From: an uncultured Gammaproteobacteria bacterium | Lineage (GTDB): Bacteria > Pseudomonadota > Gammaproteobacteria > GCA-002705445 > GCA-002716945 | DNA: 54,250 nt | Direction of reading: 5' to 3' | Assembly: GCA_902535975.1 (NCBI GenBank) | Contig: CACAVP010000002.1 | Coordinates: 40,001-94,250 of the forward strand | In this document: positions 28,247 to 35,616 of the stretch, in pieces | How the letters are laid out: each line of letters begins with the position of its first letter | Numbering within the stretch: the stretch's first letter is position 1 | The notes under the pieces: model-generated | Database searches by the model: none | Told to the model about the DNA's origin: nothing | Seen by the model: the letters and a program-made list of their open reading frames with translations, nothing else | Translations under genes and position numbers: made by a program

Positions 28247-28898
28247 TTCATACTTATTGTTAGCAAATATGTTGTATCAGTACGCAATTTTTTTCGGCTG
28301 GTACTTGAGTAATACTCAGATACAAATTGAAAGTGCATTTTCTCTCGGTGTGATTGCGTTTGTCTCTGGACTGGTGTTTATTCTCTTCATACATATCACG
28401 TATTTTCCTAGAGAACTAAATAATTCAGCTACTGTACCAACCTTCCCGCCATTAATAATGTTATTTTATTTTAATTTAGGATTTTTCATTGGTATAAGTA
28501 ACCTTTATGTCATTCAGCTTTATAAGCTCCCAGTTTTTCTTGATTCTCTCAGATCACCAGAATTAGGAGGTCTAGTCGTACTAGTATCATTTGTATTGAT
28601 TTTTTTATCCGTGGGATTATTCAGACAGAATACAGAGGATCCAAATCCGGTTACTCAGTCGAATAAACTTATAACCACTGGTATTTATAAATATATCAGA
28701 AATCCTATGTATCTTGCTTTAGTAATTTTTCAAATTGGTCTTGGAATATCACTTAGTTTCTTGCACATCAGTTTAATGTCTATTTTCACTATAATCACTT
28801 TACATTATTTTGTAATTAAAAGAGAGGAAACTTATTTGAAAAAGTTATTCGGGGTTGATTATGAAAGCTATAAAGCAAAATCAAGAAGATGGATTTGA
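28230..28898 (+). CDS. Membrane methyltransferase-like protein (ICMT/PEMT-type fold)
   Basis: A 222-residue membrane protein with about five or six helices. The C-terminal TGIYKYIRNPMYLAL, the later KREETYLKKLFG and the closing YESYKAKSRRW pattern are typical of the isoprenylcysteine carboxyl methyltransferase / phospholipid methyltransferase group, where they form the SAM site. Substrate is unknown in bacteria like this. The ATG at 28230 lies inside rsmA (17-base overlap); an in-frame GTG at 28224 is also possible. Convergent with clpB, overlapping 18 bases. Confidence 0.78.
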   Translation: MFKKYSSYLLLANMLYQYAIFFGWYLSNTQIQIESAFSLGVIAFVSGLVFILFIHITYFPRELNNSATVPTFPPLIMLFYFNLGFFIGISNLYVIQLYKLPVFLDSLRSPELGGLVVLVSFVLIFLSVGLFRQNTEDPNPVTQSNKLITTGIYKYIRNPMYLALVIFQIGLGISLSFLHISLMSIFTIITLHYFVIKREETYLKKLFGVDYESYKAKSRRWI

Positions 28899-31472
28899 TT
28901 GTATCTGCTTTTGATTAAGAGTTGATATAAGTCTACCCTCTGTGAAGCTGATAGTATAGCTCCCCCCTTTAATAATATCATCAGAAATAATCAACTTAGA
29001 TAATTCGTTCTCAATCTGTGTTTGAATTTTTCTCTTTATAGGTCTGGCACCATAGATGTTGTTGTCGCCTACCTTTGATAAATAATCAACCACAGAAGCA
29101 TCAAAAATTGTCTCTATTGCCATGTCACGATATACTCTCTGAGATAGTTGTGATAGTTGATTGATAGTTATAGTTTTTAAATTTTCGGCACTAAGTTTGT
29201 TAAATGCTATAATATCATCAATTCTATTAATGAATTCGGGCCTGAAACTTTTCTGTATAATATCTTTTATTTTATTTTTTAGATCAACGTTAGGTTCACT
29301 GAAATACTCAGCGCCGAGGTTGGAAGTCATAACAATAATTGTATTCTTAAAATCAATAACTCTGCCCTGACCATCAGTTAATCTTCCGTCATCAAATAGT
29401 TGAAGAAGGATATTTAAAACTTCAGGGTGAGCTTTCTCTATCTCATCCAACAATACAACTGAATATGGTTTTCTTCTGACTATCTCAGTGAGTGATCCTC
29501 CTTGCTCGTACCCAACATAGCCAGGAGGCGCGCCAATGAATCTTGAAACATTATGTTTTTCAGCAAATTCTGACATGTCCAGTCTTACGAGCGAATCTAT
29601 ATTGTCAAATAACTGTCTTGATAATTCCTTTGTAAGTTCTGTTTTTCCAACTCCCGTAGGCCCAAGAAATAGAAATACTCCATTAGGTTTGTCTGGATCT
29701 GATATGCCAGCCCTGGATCTTCTGATCGCATTGCTCACAGCAACGACAGCTCTCTCTTGTCCCACAACAGATTCAGATAGTTTTTTTTCTAGGTTGAGCA
29801 ATTTTTCTTTTTCAGATAACATCATTGATGAGACAGGGATACTTGTCCATTTTGATACAACATTTGCTACTATCTCCTCGGTTACTCTATTACGGAGAAG
29901 CTTTAAATCCTTGTGATTAATAGTTTCTGAATCTTTTAGACTATTTTCAATTTCAGGAATAACTCCATGTCTTAGTTCTGCCATCTTCATTAGATCGCCA
30001 TTTCTTTTAGCACTCTCCAGTTGCAATCTTGATTCTTCTAGCTGAGATTTGAGAGCATTCGATTTATTCAATATATCTTTCTCTCGGGCCCAAACTTTTT
30101 CTAGTTCATTATATTTTTTCTCCAGATCTTTTAGCTTATTTAAAATTTCATCTATCGCCTCAGCCTCATCATCTTGGCTCTTAGCAAGAGCCTCCTTTTC
30201 TATCTTTAGTGTGATAATTTTTCTTTCAAGTTCGTCTAGATCCTCCGGTTTTGAATCGATTTCCATTCTTATTAAGCTCGCAGATTCATCGATAAGATCA
30301 ATTGCTTTATCTGGTAGATTTCTGTCTGTAATATATTTTGTGGAGAGTCTAGTAGCAGCAATGATTGATGAGTCTGAAATTGAGACTCCATGATGTATTT
30401 CATATTTTTCTTTTAGACCCCTTAGAATTGCAATTGTCTCATCTTGCGAGGGTTGTTCAATAATTACCTTTTGAAATCTTCTTTCAAGCGCTGGGTCTTT
30501 TTCAATGTTTTCTCTAAATTCATCAAGTGTCGTTGCCCCTATACAATGGAGCTCTCCACGTGCAAGTGCCGGCTTGAGCATATTTCCTGCATCCAATGAT
30601 CCCTCGGCTTTGCCTGCACCAACCATAGTGTGTATTTCATCTATGAATAAAATATATTTATCATTATTTTTTTCTATTTCCTTAATTACTGATTTTAATC
30701 TCTCTTCGAAATCGCCTCTAAATTTAGAACCTGCCAAAAGCGCTGCTAGGTCAAGTTGCATTATTGTTTTGTCTTTCAAGCCAGAGGGTACCTCTTTATT
30801 AATTATTCTCTGTGCTAAGCCTTCGATAATGGCTGTTTTACCAACTCCTGGCTCACCGATTAGCACAGGATTATTTTTAGTCCGTCTCTGTAGAACTTGA
30901 ATTGTTCGCCTGATCTCCGTGTCACGGCCAATTACAGGGTCTAACTTTCCTTCCTCCGCTTGTTTTGTTATGTCAATTAGGTACTCTGATAGTGAGGATT
31001 CGCTGTCTTCTGCTGTTGGAGACATAATTTTGTTTTTTTCTCTGTCTAACATAAGATTGGCTTTAACTATATTTACATTGAACTCAGTATTTTTTTTACT
31101 ATCTTTGGAGTATTTGTCATCAAGAATCTGCACAGCCAAGATATCTGAAGCAACATATGTGTCTCCCACACTACGTGATTCACTCTCTGAACTTTTTAAG
31201 ACATTATATAAACTGGATGTGATCTCAGTTTTTTCACTGAGATTGGAAATAACCGGAAGCGAGTTAATTTCATCCATACACTCAACCCTAAGTTTGTCTA
31301 GATTAAGCTCAGATGCTTCTAATAACTTTCTACCAAGACATTTGGTATCTAGAATGGACAATAGCACATGTGCATTATCGATATGTTGATGCTTATACTG
31401 TTTTGCCTTTTGATCGGACAATGAGAAAATTTCTCTCACTTTGTCAGTAAATTTTATATTATTTATATCCAT
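28881..31472 (-). CDS. clpB: ClpB disaggregase
   Basis: An 863-residue AAA+ chaperone that works with DnaK to rescue aggregated protein. It has an N-terminal Clp repeat domain, nucleotide-binding domain 1 (GEPGVGKT at 206-213), a coiled-coil middle domain (about 400-520) that sets ClpB apart from ClpA/ClpC, and nucleotide-binding domain 2 (GPTGVGKTEL). The ATG at 31472 is preferred over an in-frame TTG at 31496. It follows the PCu(A)C gene by 46 bases. No clear sigma-32 promoter was noticed. Confidence 0.96.
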   Translation of the reverse strand: MDINNIKFTDKVREIFSLSDQKAKQYKHQHIDNAHVLLSILDTKCLGRKLLEASELNLDKLRVECMDEINSLPVISNLSEKTEITSSLYNVLKSSESESRSVGDTYVASDILAVQILDDKYSKDSKKNTEFNVNIVKANLMLDREKNKIMSPTAEDSESSLSEYLIDITKQAEEGKLDPVIGRDTEIRRTIQVLQRRTKNNPVLIGEPGVGKTAIIEGLAQRIINKEVPSGLKDKTIMQLDLAALLAGSKFRGDFEERLKSVIKEIEKNNDKYILFIDEIHTMVGAGKAEGSLDAGNMLKPALARGELHCIGATTLDEFRENIEKDPALERRFQKVIIEQPSQDETIAILRGLKEKYEIHHGVSISDSSIIAATRLSTKYITDRNLPDKAIDLIDESASLIRMEIDSKPEDLDELERKIITLKIEKEALAKSQDDEAEAIDEILNKLKDLEKKYNELEKVWAREKDILNKSNALKSQLEESRLQLESAKRNGDLMKMAELRHGVIPEIENSLKDSETINHKDLKLLRNRVTEEIVANVVSKWTSIPVSSMMLSEKEKLLNLEKKLSESVVGQERAVVAVSNAIRRSRAGISDPDKPNGVFLFLGPTGVGKTELTKELSRQLFDNIDSLVRLDMSEFAEKHNVSRFIGAPPGYVGYEQGGSLTEIVRRKPYSVVLLDEIEKAHPEVLNILLQLFDDGRLTDGQGRVIDFKNTIIVMTSNLGAEYFSEPNVDLKNKIKDIIQKSFRPEFINRIDDIIAFNKLSAENLKTITINQLSQLSQRVYRDMAIETIFDASVVDYLSKVGDNNIYGARPIKRKIQTQIENELSKLIISDDIIKGGSYTISFTEGRLISTLNQKQIQSNPSS

Positions 31473-31518
31473 AATCTGAATGTATGGATGATTCAAGAAA
31501 AAACAAGTCTAAATAAGA

Positions 31519-32019
31519 TTAGTGATTATGGTGTCCATGATCATTTTGATCATTTACTTTCGACTCTCTAAAGTCAACGACATTGAACTTAAGCATAAAT
31601 CTTCTCTCAAGGCTATCTTGAGCAATCATTAGTATTTGCTCACCAGCTTTGATATCTCTTCTTGGTCCAATCAGCATAAGATGAGTACCACCCGGTTTAA
31701 GCTCTATACTGTCATTTGCCGGTACAAGAATCATTTTAGCTTGTTTCATTTTTGCAGTTCCAGAATTGAATTCCATAACGTGCATTTCTACACTGTCGTA
31801 GACTGGACTTGTAAAGCTGTGGAATTCTACGTCTTTGTCAGACGTATTTGTGAATTTAACATATCCAGCATTAACCGATGCACTAGGTGGTGCTAAAGGT
31901 ATTGTCGCGCCAATAATATCTATCTCGCCTTGTGTGTCACGACTTGGATCTATACCGCTCATGAATGCAAAAGATGTAATACTGAAGGCAAGAGTTAATA
32001 AAGATAGATAAATTTTCAT
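31519..32019 (-). CDS. Periplasmic PCu(A)C copper chaperone
   Basis: A 166-residue exported protein with a signal peptide ending near SFA. The Cu(I) site of the PCu(A)C family is recognisable: histidine and methionines in VEMHVM, a later MKQ, and GGTHLML. The protein ends in a histidine-rich tail (DHGHHNH) that could bind Cu(II). Family members deliver copper to cytochrome c oxidase. No oxidase genes are in the window. Confidence 0.88.
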   Translation of the reverse strand: MKIYLSLLTLAFSITSFAFMSGIDPSRDTQGEIDIIGATIPLAPPSASVNAGYVKFTNTSDKDVEFHSFTSPVYDSVEMHVMEFNSGTAKMKQAKMILVPANDSIELKPGGTHLMLIGPRRDIKAGEQILMIAQDSLERRFMLKFNVVDFRESKVNDQNDHGHHNH

Positions 32020-32091
32020 CGAAATTATTATTGCATATTAAAGTAAGTAAATCACTTGAATTTTGATTTATATGAAATATATTTCTAATGT

Positions 32092-32256
32092 ATGAATGAT
32101 GATCTTTTAAAGATTCTCGTATGTCCCAAATCGGGCGGCAAGCTGGAATATGATAAGACTAAAAATGAATTGCTATGCAAAGAGTCTGGGCTAGCCTATC
32201 CTATCAAAGATGGTGTCCCTATCATGCTAATCGAGAGTGCTAGAAAAGTTAATTAG
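32092..32256 (+). CDS. Trm112/YcaR-like small protein
   Basis: A 54-residue protein, full length for the UPF0434/Trm112 family: [20 protein letters not shown], then [20 protein letters not shown]. Only one cysteine of each expected pair remains (C11 and C29), so zinc binding is doubtful. In Enterobacteria the homologue ycaR lies between lpxK and kdsB; here it precedes bcp by eight bases. Function is unsettled in bacteria. Confidence 0.85.
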   Translation: MNDDLLKILVCPKSGGKLEYDKTKNELLCKESGLAYPIKDGVPIMLIESARKVN

Positions 32257-32264
32257 GAGCAATT

Positions 32265-32735
32265 ATGGCTAATGGAAAAATAAATACAAAAGCAAAAGAT
32301 TTAAAAATTGAATGCACAGATACAAAAAAGAGCAAGCTTTATGATTTTTTGGATAAGAAGTTGATACTATATTTCTATCCAAAGGATCTTACGCCAGGAT
32401 GTACTACAGAAAGTATAGAATTTAATGATTATCTATCTAAGATAAAAAAGTTGAAAGCAAACGTAGTTGGTGTATCAAGAGACAAATTGAGTTTACATGA
32501 GAAGTTTATAGAAAAGTATGGCTTCAAATTTCCCTTGATATCTGACCCAGAAGAAAAATTATGTAAGAGTTTTGATGTTATCAAAGAGAAAAGTTTGTAT
32601 GGAAGGAAATATATGGGAGTTGATAGGTCGACCTTTATAATTGACGAAAGTGGCAAAATACTACATGCGTGGAGAAACGTAAAAGTAAAAGGGCATGTAG
32701 AAGAAGTAATCGATAAATTAAAAGAAGTACAATGA
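32265..32735 (+). CDS. bcp: Thioredoxin-dependent peroxiredoxin (Bcp/PrxQ)
   Basis: A 156-residue peroxiredoxin that reduces peroxides. The peroxidatic cysteine lies in KDLTPGCTTES. The resolving cysteine five residues later in E. coli Bcp is replaced by isoleucine, so the enzyme is either 1-Cys or uses the cysteine in KLCKSFDV. A good AGGAG binding site precedes the ATG. Likely in one operon with the Trm112-like gene, the small membrane protein and the HIT gene. Confidence 0.95.
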   Translation: MANGKINTKAKDLKIECTDTKKSKLYDFLDKKLILYFYPKDLTPGCTTESIEFNDYLSKIKKLKANVVGVSRDKLSLHEKFIEKYGFKFPLISDPEEKLCKSFDVIKEKSLYGRKYMGVDRSTFIIDESGKILHAWRNVKVKGHVEEVIDKLKEVQ

Positions 32736-32962
32736 ATATAGTCATACTACTTCTACTAATATTCTTTATTCTTACAACGGTAATTGGATTAGTGTTTATG
32801 AATAGACTTATCAAGATTCAAAAAGAGAATAATGAACTCCTCAAAAATATGTTAAAGAATAAGTCTAGCGATCATAAAAGTAATGATGGGCCTATGCCGC
32901 ACACTGAATTAGAGAAATTCAAAACACAATTCATGCAAAATCCATATCAGCCACCAAAATGA
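32732..32962 (+). CDS. Small single-span membrane protein, unknown
   Basis: A 76-residue protein with one N-terminal membrane helix (about residues 2-23), then a charged, coiled-coil-like stretch and a proline-rich end (YQPPK). It overlaps both neighbours by four bases (bcp and the HIT gene), so it is translated as part of that operon. No family recognised. Confidence 0.7.
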   Translation: MNIVILLLLIFFILTTVIGLVFMNRLIKIQKENNELLKNMLKNKSSDHKSNDGPMPHTELEKFKTQFMQNPYQPPK

Positions 32963-33300
32963 AAGAGAAATCTATATTTTCACAAATTATTGATAGGGAG
33001 ATACCAGCTAATATAATATTTGAGGATGACACATGTATAATCATCGAAGATATAAGCCCTCAGGCTCCCATCCATTACTTAGCAATACCAAAGAGAGAAA
33101 TAAAAGGTATTTCCGATTTGTCTGATACGGATCATGGCGTGATCGATCATCTCATGATTGCTATCAAAAATGAAATGTCAAAAGAAGGAATAAAAGATTA
33201 TAGACTTGTTATAAACAATGGTAGCGAAGCAGGTCAAACTGTCTTCCACTTACATATACATGTACTTGCTAACAGGACCTTAGGCTGGCCCCCAGGCTAA
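32959..33300 (+). CDS. HIT-family nucleotide hydrolase (HinT-like)
   Basis: A 113-residue protein with the histidine-triad motif FHLHIHVLA, preceded by SEAGQTVFH and followed by LGWPPG. This is the HinT/PKCI branch, which hydrolyses nucleoside phosphoramidates such as AMP-lysine. Length is standard. Its stop abuts the stop of the convergent gene with no gap. Confidence 0.93.
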   Translation: MKEKSIFSQIIDREIPANIIFEDDTCIIIEDISPQAPIHYLAIPKREIKGISDLSDTDHGVIDHLMIAIKNEMSKEGIKDYRLVINNGSEAGQTVFHLHIHVLANRTLGWPPG

Positions 33301-34065
33301 TTATTTTTTCTTAAAAAAAGAGAAAAATTTATCTAAAGTATCCTGGAATGGATTCACTCTAAGTTTTTCAGACTCAACGCTTATTTCATCTATGCATTTA
33401 ACTGATCTGGCAGCATATGGACCGTGTGCTGTTTCTTGATAGAGGGCTACTAAATCAAATCCTTCTTCAAGAGTATGACCAATTTCGAAATTTTCTTCTC
33501 TTGACTGAACTTGACCAGACATTAATGTGGGGATTAGAGCGAGATATATAGGCTCGCAGCCATTATCTTTCGATCTTTTGACTATTTTTTCGTCGTGAAT
33601 AACTTTTGAATCTAGCTCGATCATTGAGTAATCACATTCCTTAAAATAATCATCTAAATCCTCTGTGCTTTCTCCCAGTTTCACTCTTACGCATAATTTA
33701 CTTTCTTGACTCAGCTTACCTTTCACAGACTTGAAAAAATCCAATCCATTACTTTTATCAAATGTGACAATCTCTGGGACGACATCATTTGCAAAAGCTA
33801 GATAGCTATCCATGTCAGATCCATCGGTATCCAAGTAGACTGATGTTGACAAGTTTCTTTTCTTTGATTGTTCTCTAAATGTGTCAATCCTTTGCCTGGC
33901 CAAATCCTCTCCGTCACTGTGAAGTACTCGTGCTATATCCACTCCATCTGTCCACTGTCTTGCAATGCCGGCCATTAGCATTGTAATGAGCTCTTTTTCA
34001 TTATCAGTGGATGGTCCAAGTGTTGCGATAATTAAACTTAATCGATGTCTCTCTGAATCTGTCAT
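33301..34065 (-). CDS. Pyruvate-kinase-like protein lacking catalytic residues and two domains
   Basis: A 254-residue protein that reads as the A-domain barrel of pyruvate kinase. LIIATLGPSTDNEKEL matches the N-terminal KIVCTIGP segment, IARVLHSDG matches ARLNFSHG, VYLDTDGS matches LLDTKGP, and QETAHGPYAARSVKCIDEI matches SGETAKGKYPVEAV. Barrel strands run straight through where the B domain belongs, and the C-terminal domain is missing. The KIE motif reads VKLG, MVARGDLG reads MIELDSKV and ATQMLESM reads ALIPTLMSG, so metal and substrate residues are gone. It is probably a pseudoenzyme. Start at ATG 34065; GTG at 34068 is possible. Confidence 0.75.
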   Translation of the reverse strand: MTDSERHRLSLIIATLGPSTDNEKELITMLMAGIARQWTDGVDIARVLHSDGEDLARQRIDTFREQSKKRNLSTSVYLDTDGSDMDSYLAFANDVVPEIVTFDKSNGLDFFKSVKGKLSQESKLCVRVKLGESTEDLDDYFKECDYSMIELDSKVIHDEKIVKRSKDNGCEPIYLALIPTLMSGQVQSREENFEIGHTLEEGFDLVALYQETAHGPYAARSVKCIDEISVESEKLRVNPFQDTLDKFFSFFKKK

Positions 34066-34110
34066 CACAATAGTATATCAGTAATTATTGAAGAAATGAT
34101 ACAATGAATC

Positions 34111-34905
34111 ATGACTATAGAGACTCTGACAAGTTTGAAGCTTTCCTTTTTTATTTTAGGGTTTATTTTATTTTTTTTCCTAGAGACTAAATACTCCAAC
34201 AGAGCTTGGAAAACCAGACGTTACAAAAGACTACTTTTCCATTCCGCTGTTGCTTTGATCAACACAGTAATAATGAGATTACCTGTCCTCTTCATTTTGA
34301 TGCCAATGCTCCTGCTTGTGACAGAAAATCAATTTGGTCTTTTATATCTCGTAGCTGATTACAATATTCTTAAATTTATTATGAGTTTTTTAATATTGGA
34401 TATTGCCATGTATTGGTGGCATAGGTTCAATCACAAAAATCAATTTCTTTGGCGGTTTCACTTTGTCCACCATGTAGATACACATATGGATGTAGGGACT
34501 TCACTTAGATTTCATATAGGTGAACTTATTTTATCTACGCTATACAAATCAGTTATTATTTTATTTTTTGGAATTTCACTTGCAGAATTTTTATTCTATG
34601 AGATTATCCTTGTACTCTCTATACAATTTCATCACAGCAACATTAGAATCAATGAAAAATTTGATGCTTCCCTATCAAAATTTATTGTGACACCCAAATA
34701 TCACACCAATCACCATACGAGAGTTAGAAAGTCACGAGAGGCTAACTATGCAAGTATCTTTACTATATGGGATAAAATTTTTCTTTCATATGAGGATGCA
34801 ACAGATGCAGACAGAGAGGTCATGGGTCTTGAAAACAGAGAGATTGAATTAAACTTAATCGATAATCTATACCACCCTTTCAACAAAAAAGTTGACAGTG
34901 ATTAG
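34111..34905 (+). CDS. Fatty-acid hydroxylase/sterol-desaturase family protein
   Basis: A 264-residue membrane di-iron oxygenase candidate. The histidine clusters of the family are all present: HRFNHKN, FHFVHHVDTH, HHSN and the terminal KYHTNHHTR. Three or four hydrophobic segments surround them. Bacterial relatives hydroxylate or desaturate lipids, carotenoids or hopanoids; the substrate here cannot be told. The promoter of the next unit lies inside its last codons. Confidence 0.88.
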   Translation: MTIETLTSLKLSFFILGFILFFFLETKYSNRAWKTRRYKRLLFHSAVALINTVIMRLPVLFILMPMLLLVTENQFGLLYLVADYNILKFIMSFLILDIAMYWWHRFNHKNQFLWRFHFVHHVDTHMDVGTSLRFHIGELILSTLYKSVIILFFGISLAEFLFYEIILVLSIQFHHSNIRINEKFDASLSKFIVTPKYHTNHHTRVRKSREANYASIFTIWDKIFLSYEDATDADREVMGLENREIELNLIDNLYHPFNKKVDSD

Positions 34906-34920
34906 ATCAGATGGTGTAAT
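34892..34920 (+). promoter_or_regulatory. Strong sigma-70 promoter for the riboswitch unit
   Basis: TTGACA at 34892-34897 and TGTAAT at 34915-34920, with exactly 17 bases between. The -35 lies within the last codons of the fatty-acid hydroxylase gene. The expected start near 34927 falls at the first base of the structured leader. Confidence 0.8.
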
Positions 34921-34925
34921 AAGCG

Positions 34926-34976
34926 TACGCCTAATTTGAACATCAGCTTGCAGGCGTAAAAGAGCTAAAGCGATCA
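34926..34976 (+). ncRNA. SAM-II-like riboswitch aptamer
   Basis: P1 pairs TACGCCT (34926-34932) with AGGCGTA (34952-34958). The loop starts AATTTGAAC and ends CTTGC, followed after P1 by AAAAGAGCTAAAGC. These are the recurring elements of the SAM-II class as I recall them (GATTTR, TTGC, GCTAAA). A pseudoknot can form between ATCAGC in the loop (34942-34947) and GCGAT (34970-34974), with one bulged A. Placement right after a promoter and before a terminator fits a riboswitch. The class call rests on remembered consensus; SAM-V is a close alternative. Confidence 0.62.
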
Positions 34977-35012
34977 GTAACCATCACTGCTTTAGCATGA
35001 TGGTTTTTTTTT
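34964..35012 (+). terminator. Terminator with competing antiterminator (expression platform)
   Basis: The terminator stem is AACCATCA (34979-34986) with TGATGGTT (34998-35005), followed by Ts to 35012. A rival helix pairs GCTAAAG (34964-34970) with CTTTAGC (34990-34996) and, stacked on it, CAGT (34975-34978) with ACTG (34986-34989), trapping the terminator's left arm in its loop. The aptamer's GCTAAAGC is shared, so ligand binding should release the terminator and switch the downstream genes off. Confidence 0.8.
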
Positions 35013-35074
35013 GGCATTTGAACTCTAGATTGTGTGCCATTGCTGATCAGTAAAAACACTAAAGAGGAGAAAAA

Positions 35075-35437
35075 ATGAGAAATCACGAGAGTAACGCAGA
35101 ACTTGATAATCCTTTAAGTTCTTCAAAAATTGGAGCATATTCTGGTTCAATCAGAGCTAGCTTTTACCTAAAAGGTAAGCTTCATAAGAGCATACCTTCT
35201 GTCGAGATAAATGATGAACTAAGGTCTATTATCTGTAATAGTAAGATCAAAATTAAGCCTTATCATGTATCAAACAAGAATGGGCTTTTTGAAATCAAGC
35301 TCCCTGAGAACATCAGAGGTGGACTTGCTAATCTAATCATTGTCAAAACGCTGACAACTGTTGGACTAAGATATAAATGTAATAGCTGTAAATTGGAGGT
35401 AGATGGCAATGAAAAAACAATCTGCTTCCACTATTAA
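35075..35437 (+). CDS. Unknown protein under the SAM-II-like leader
   Basis: A 120-residue soluble protein with no recognised family. It has a strong AAGAGGAG binding site six bases before the ATG. The C-terminal part reads as a short mixed domain ending in VGLRYKCNSCKLEV, with a CNSC pair that could bind metal or form a disulfide, and a further C in TICFHY. Transcription should be controlled by the upstream riboswitch-like leader, so a link to methionine or SAM metabolism is suspected but not shown. Confidence 0.65.
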   Translation: MRNHESNAELDNPLSSSKIGAYSGSIRASFYLKGKLHKSIPSVEINDELRSIICNSKIKIKPYHVSNKNGLFEIKLPENIRGGLANLIIVKTLTTVGLRYKCNSCKLEVDGNEKTICFHY

Positions 35438-35555
35438 TCTTTTTAATTTGACTAATAGCCATGATAAAAAGAAAACAATAATGGCATTAAAAAATGCCCT
35501 AATTAGCTTAGGTCTAAGATATGTTCCAGAGAAAAGAGATAGAGAGAAACTATAA
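35403..35555 (+). CDS. Small basic ORF overlapping the previous gene
   Basis: A 50-codon frame starting at ATG 35403 inside the end of the 120-residue gene (35-base overlap) with GGAGGTAG just upstream. The product is lysine-rich (MAMKKQSAST, then SHDKKKTIMA) and ends LGLRYVPEKRDREKL. The LGLRY motif recalls VGLRY in the upstream gene. Coding status is plausible because of the binding site and because it fills the space up to the terminator, but it is not proven. Confidence 0.5.
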   Translation: MAMKKQSASTINLFNLTNSHDKKKTIMALKNALISLGLRYVPEKRDREKL

Positions 35556-35582
35556 AAAAACACCCCCTCAAAAGAGGGGGTG
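35554..35582 (-). terminator. Strong terminator of the AlkB-like gene
   Basis: CACCCCCTC (35561-35569) and GAGGGGGTG (35574-35582) form a 9-bp GC-rich stem with a four-base loop. On the minus strand it is followed by seven Us, 34 bases after the stop of the AlkB-like gene. It lacks a U tract in the plus direction. Confidence 0.92.
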
Positions 35583-35616
35583 CATCAAGTCCTTTTGATT
35601 CTTGATATTTCCTATA

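Noticed and set aside
30049-30900. Long open frames on the plus strand opposite clpB (and opposite hppA at 20319-20807)
   Set aside because: They mirror the codon pattern of the genuine genes, show no family motifs and give serine- or proline-rich low-complexity products.
33301-34068. A truncated or frameshifted true pyruvate kinase
   Set aside because: The missing B domain is cleanly bridged within the barrel, catalytic motifs are replaced rather than interrupted, and flanking genes are packed tightly, so this is an intact divergent gene.
35554-35582. The GC-rich hairpin as terminator for the plus-strand riboswitch genes
   Set aside because: On the plus strand it is preceded by As and followed by CATCAAG, without a U tract; it fits the minus-strand AlkB-like gene instead. 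It may still slow plus-strand read-through.
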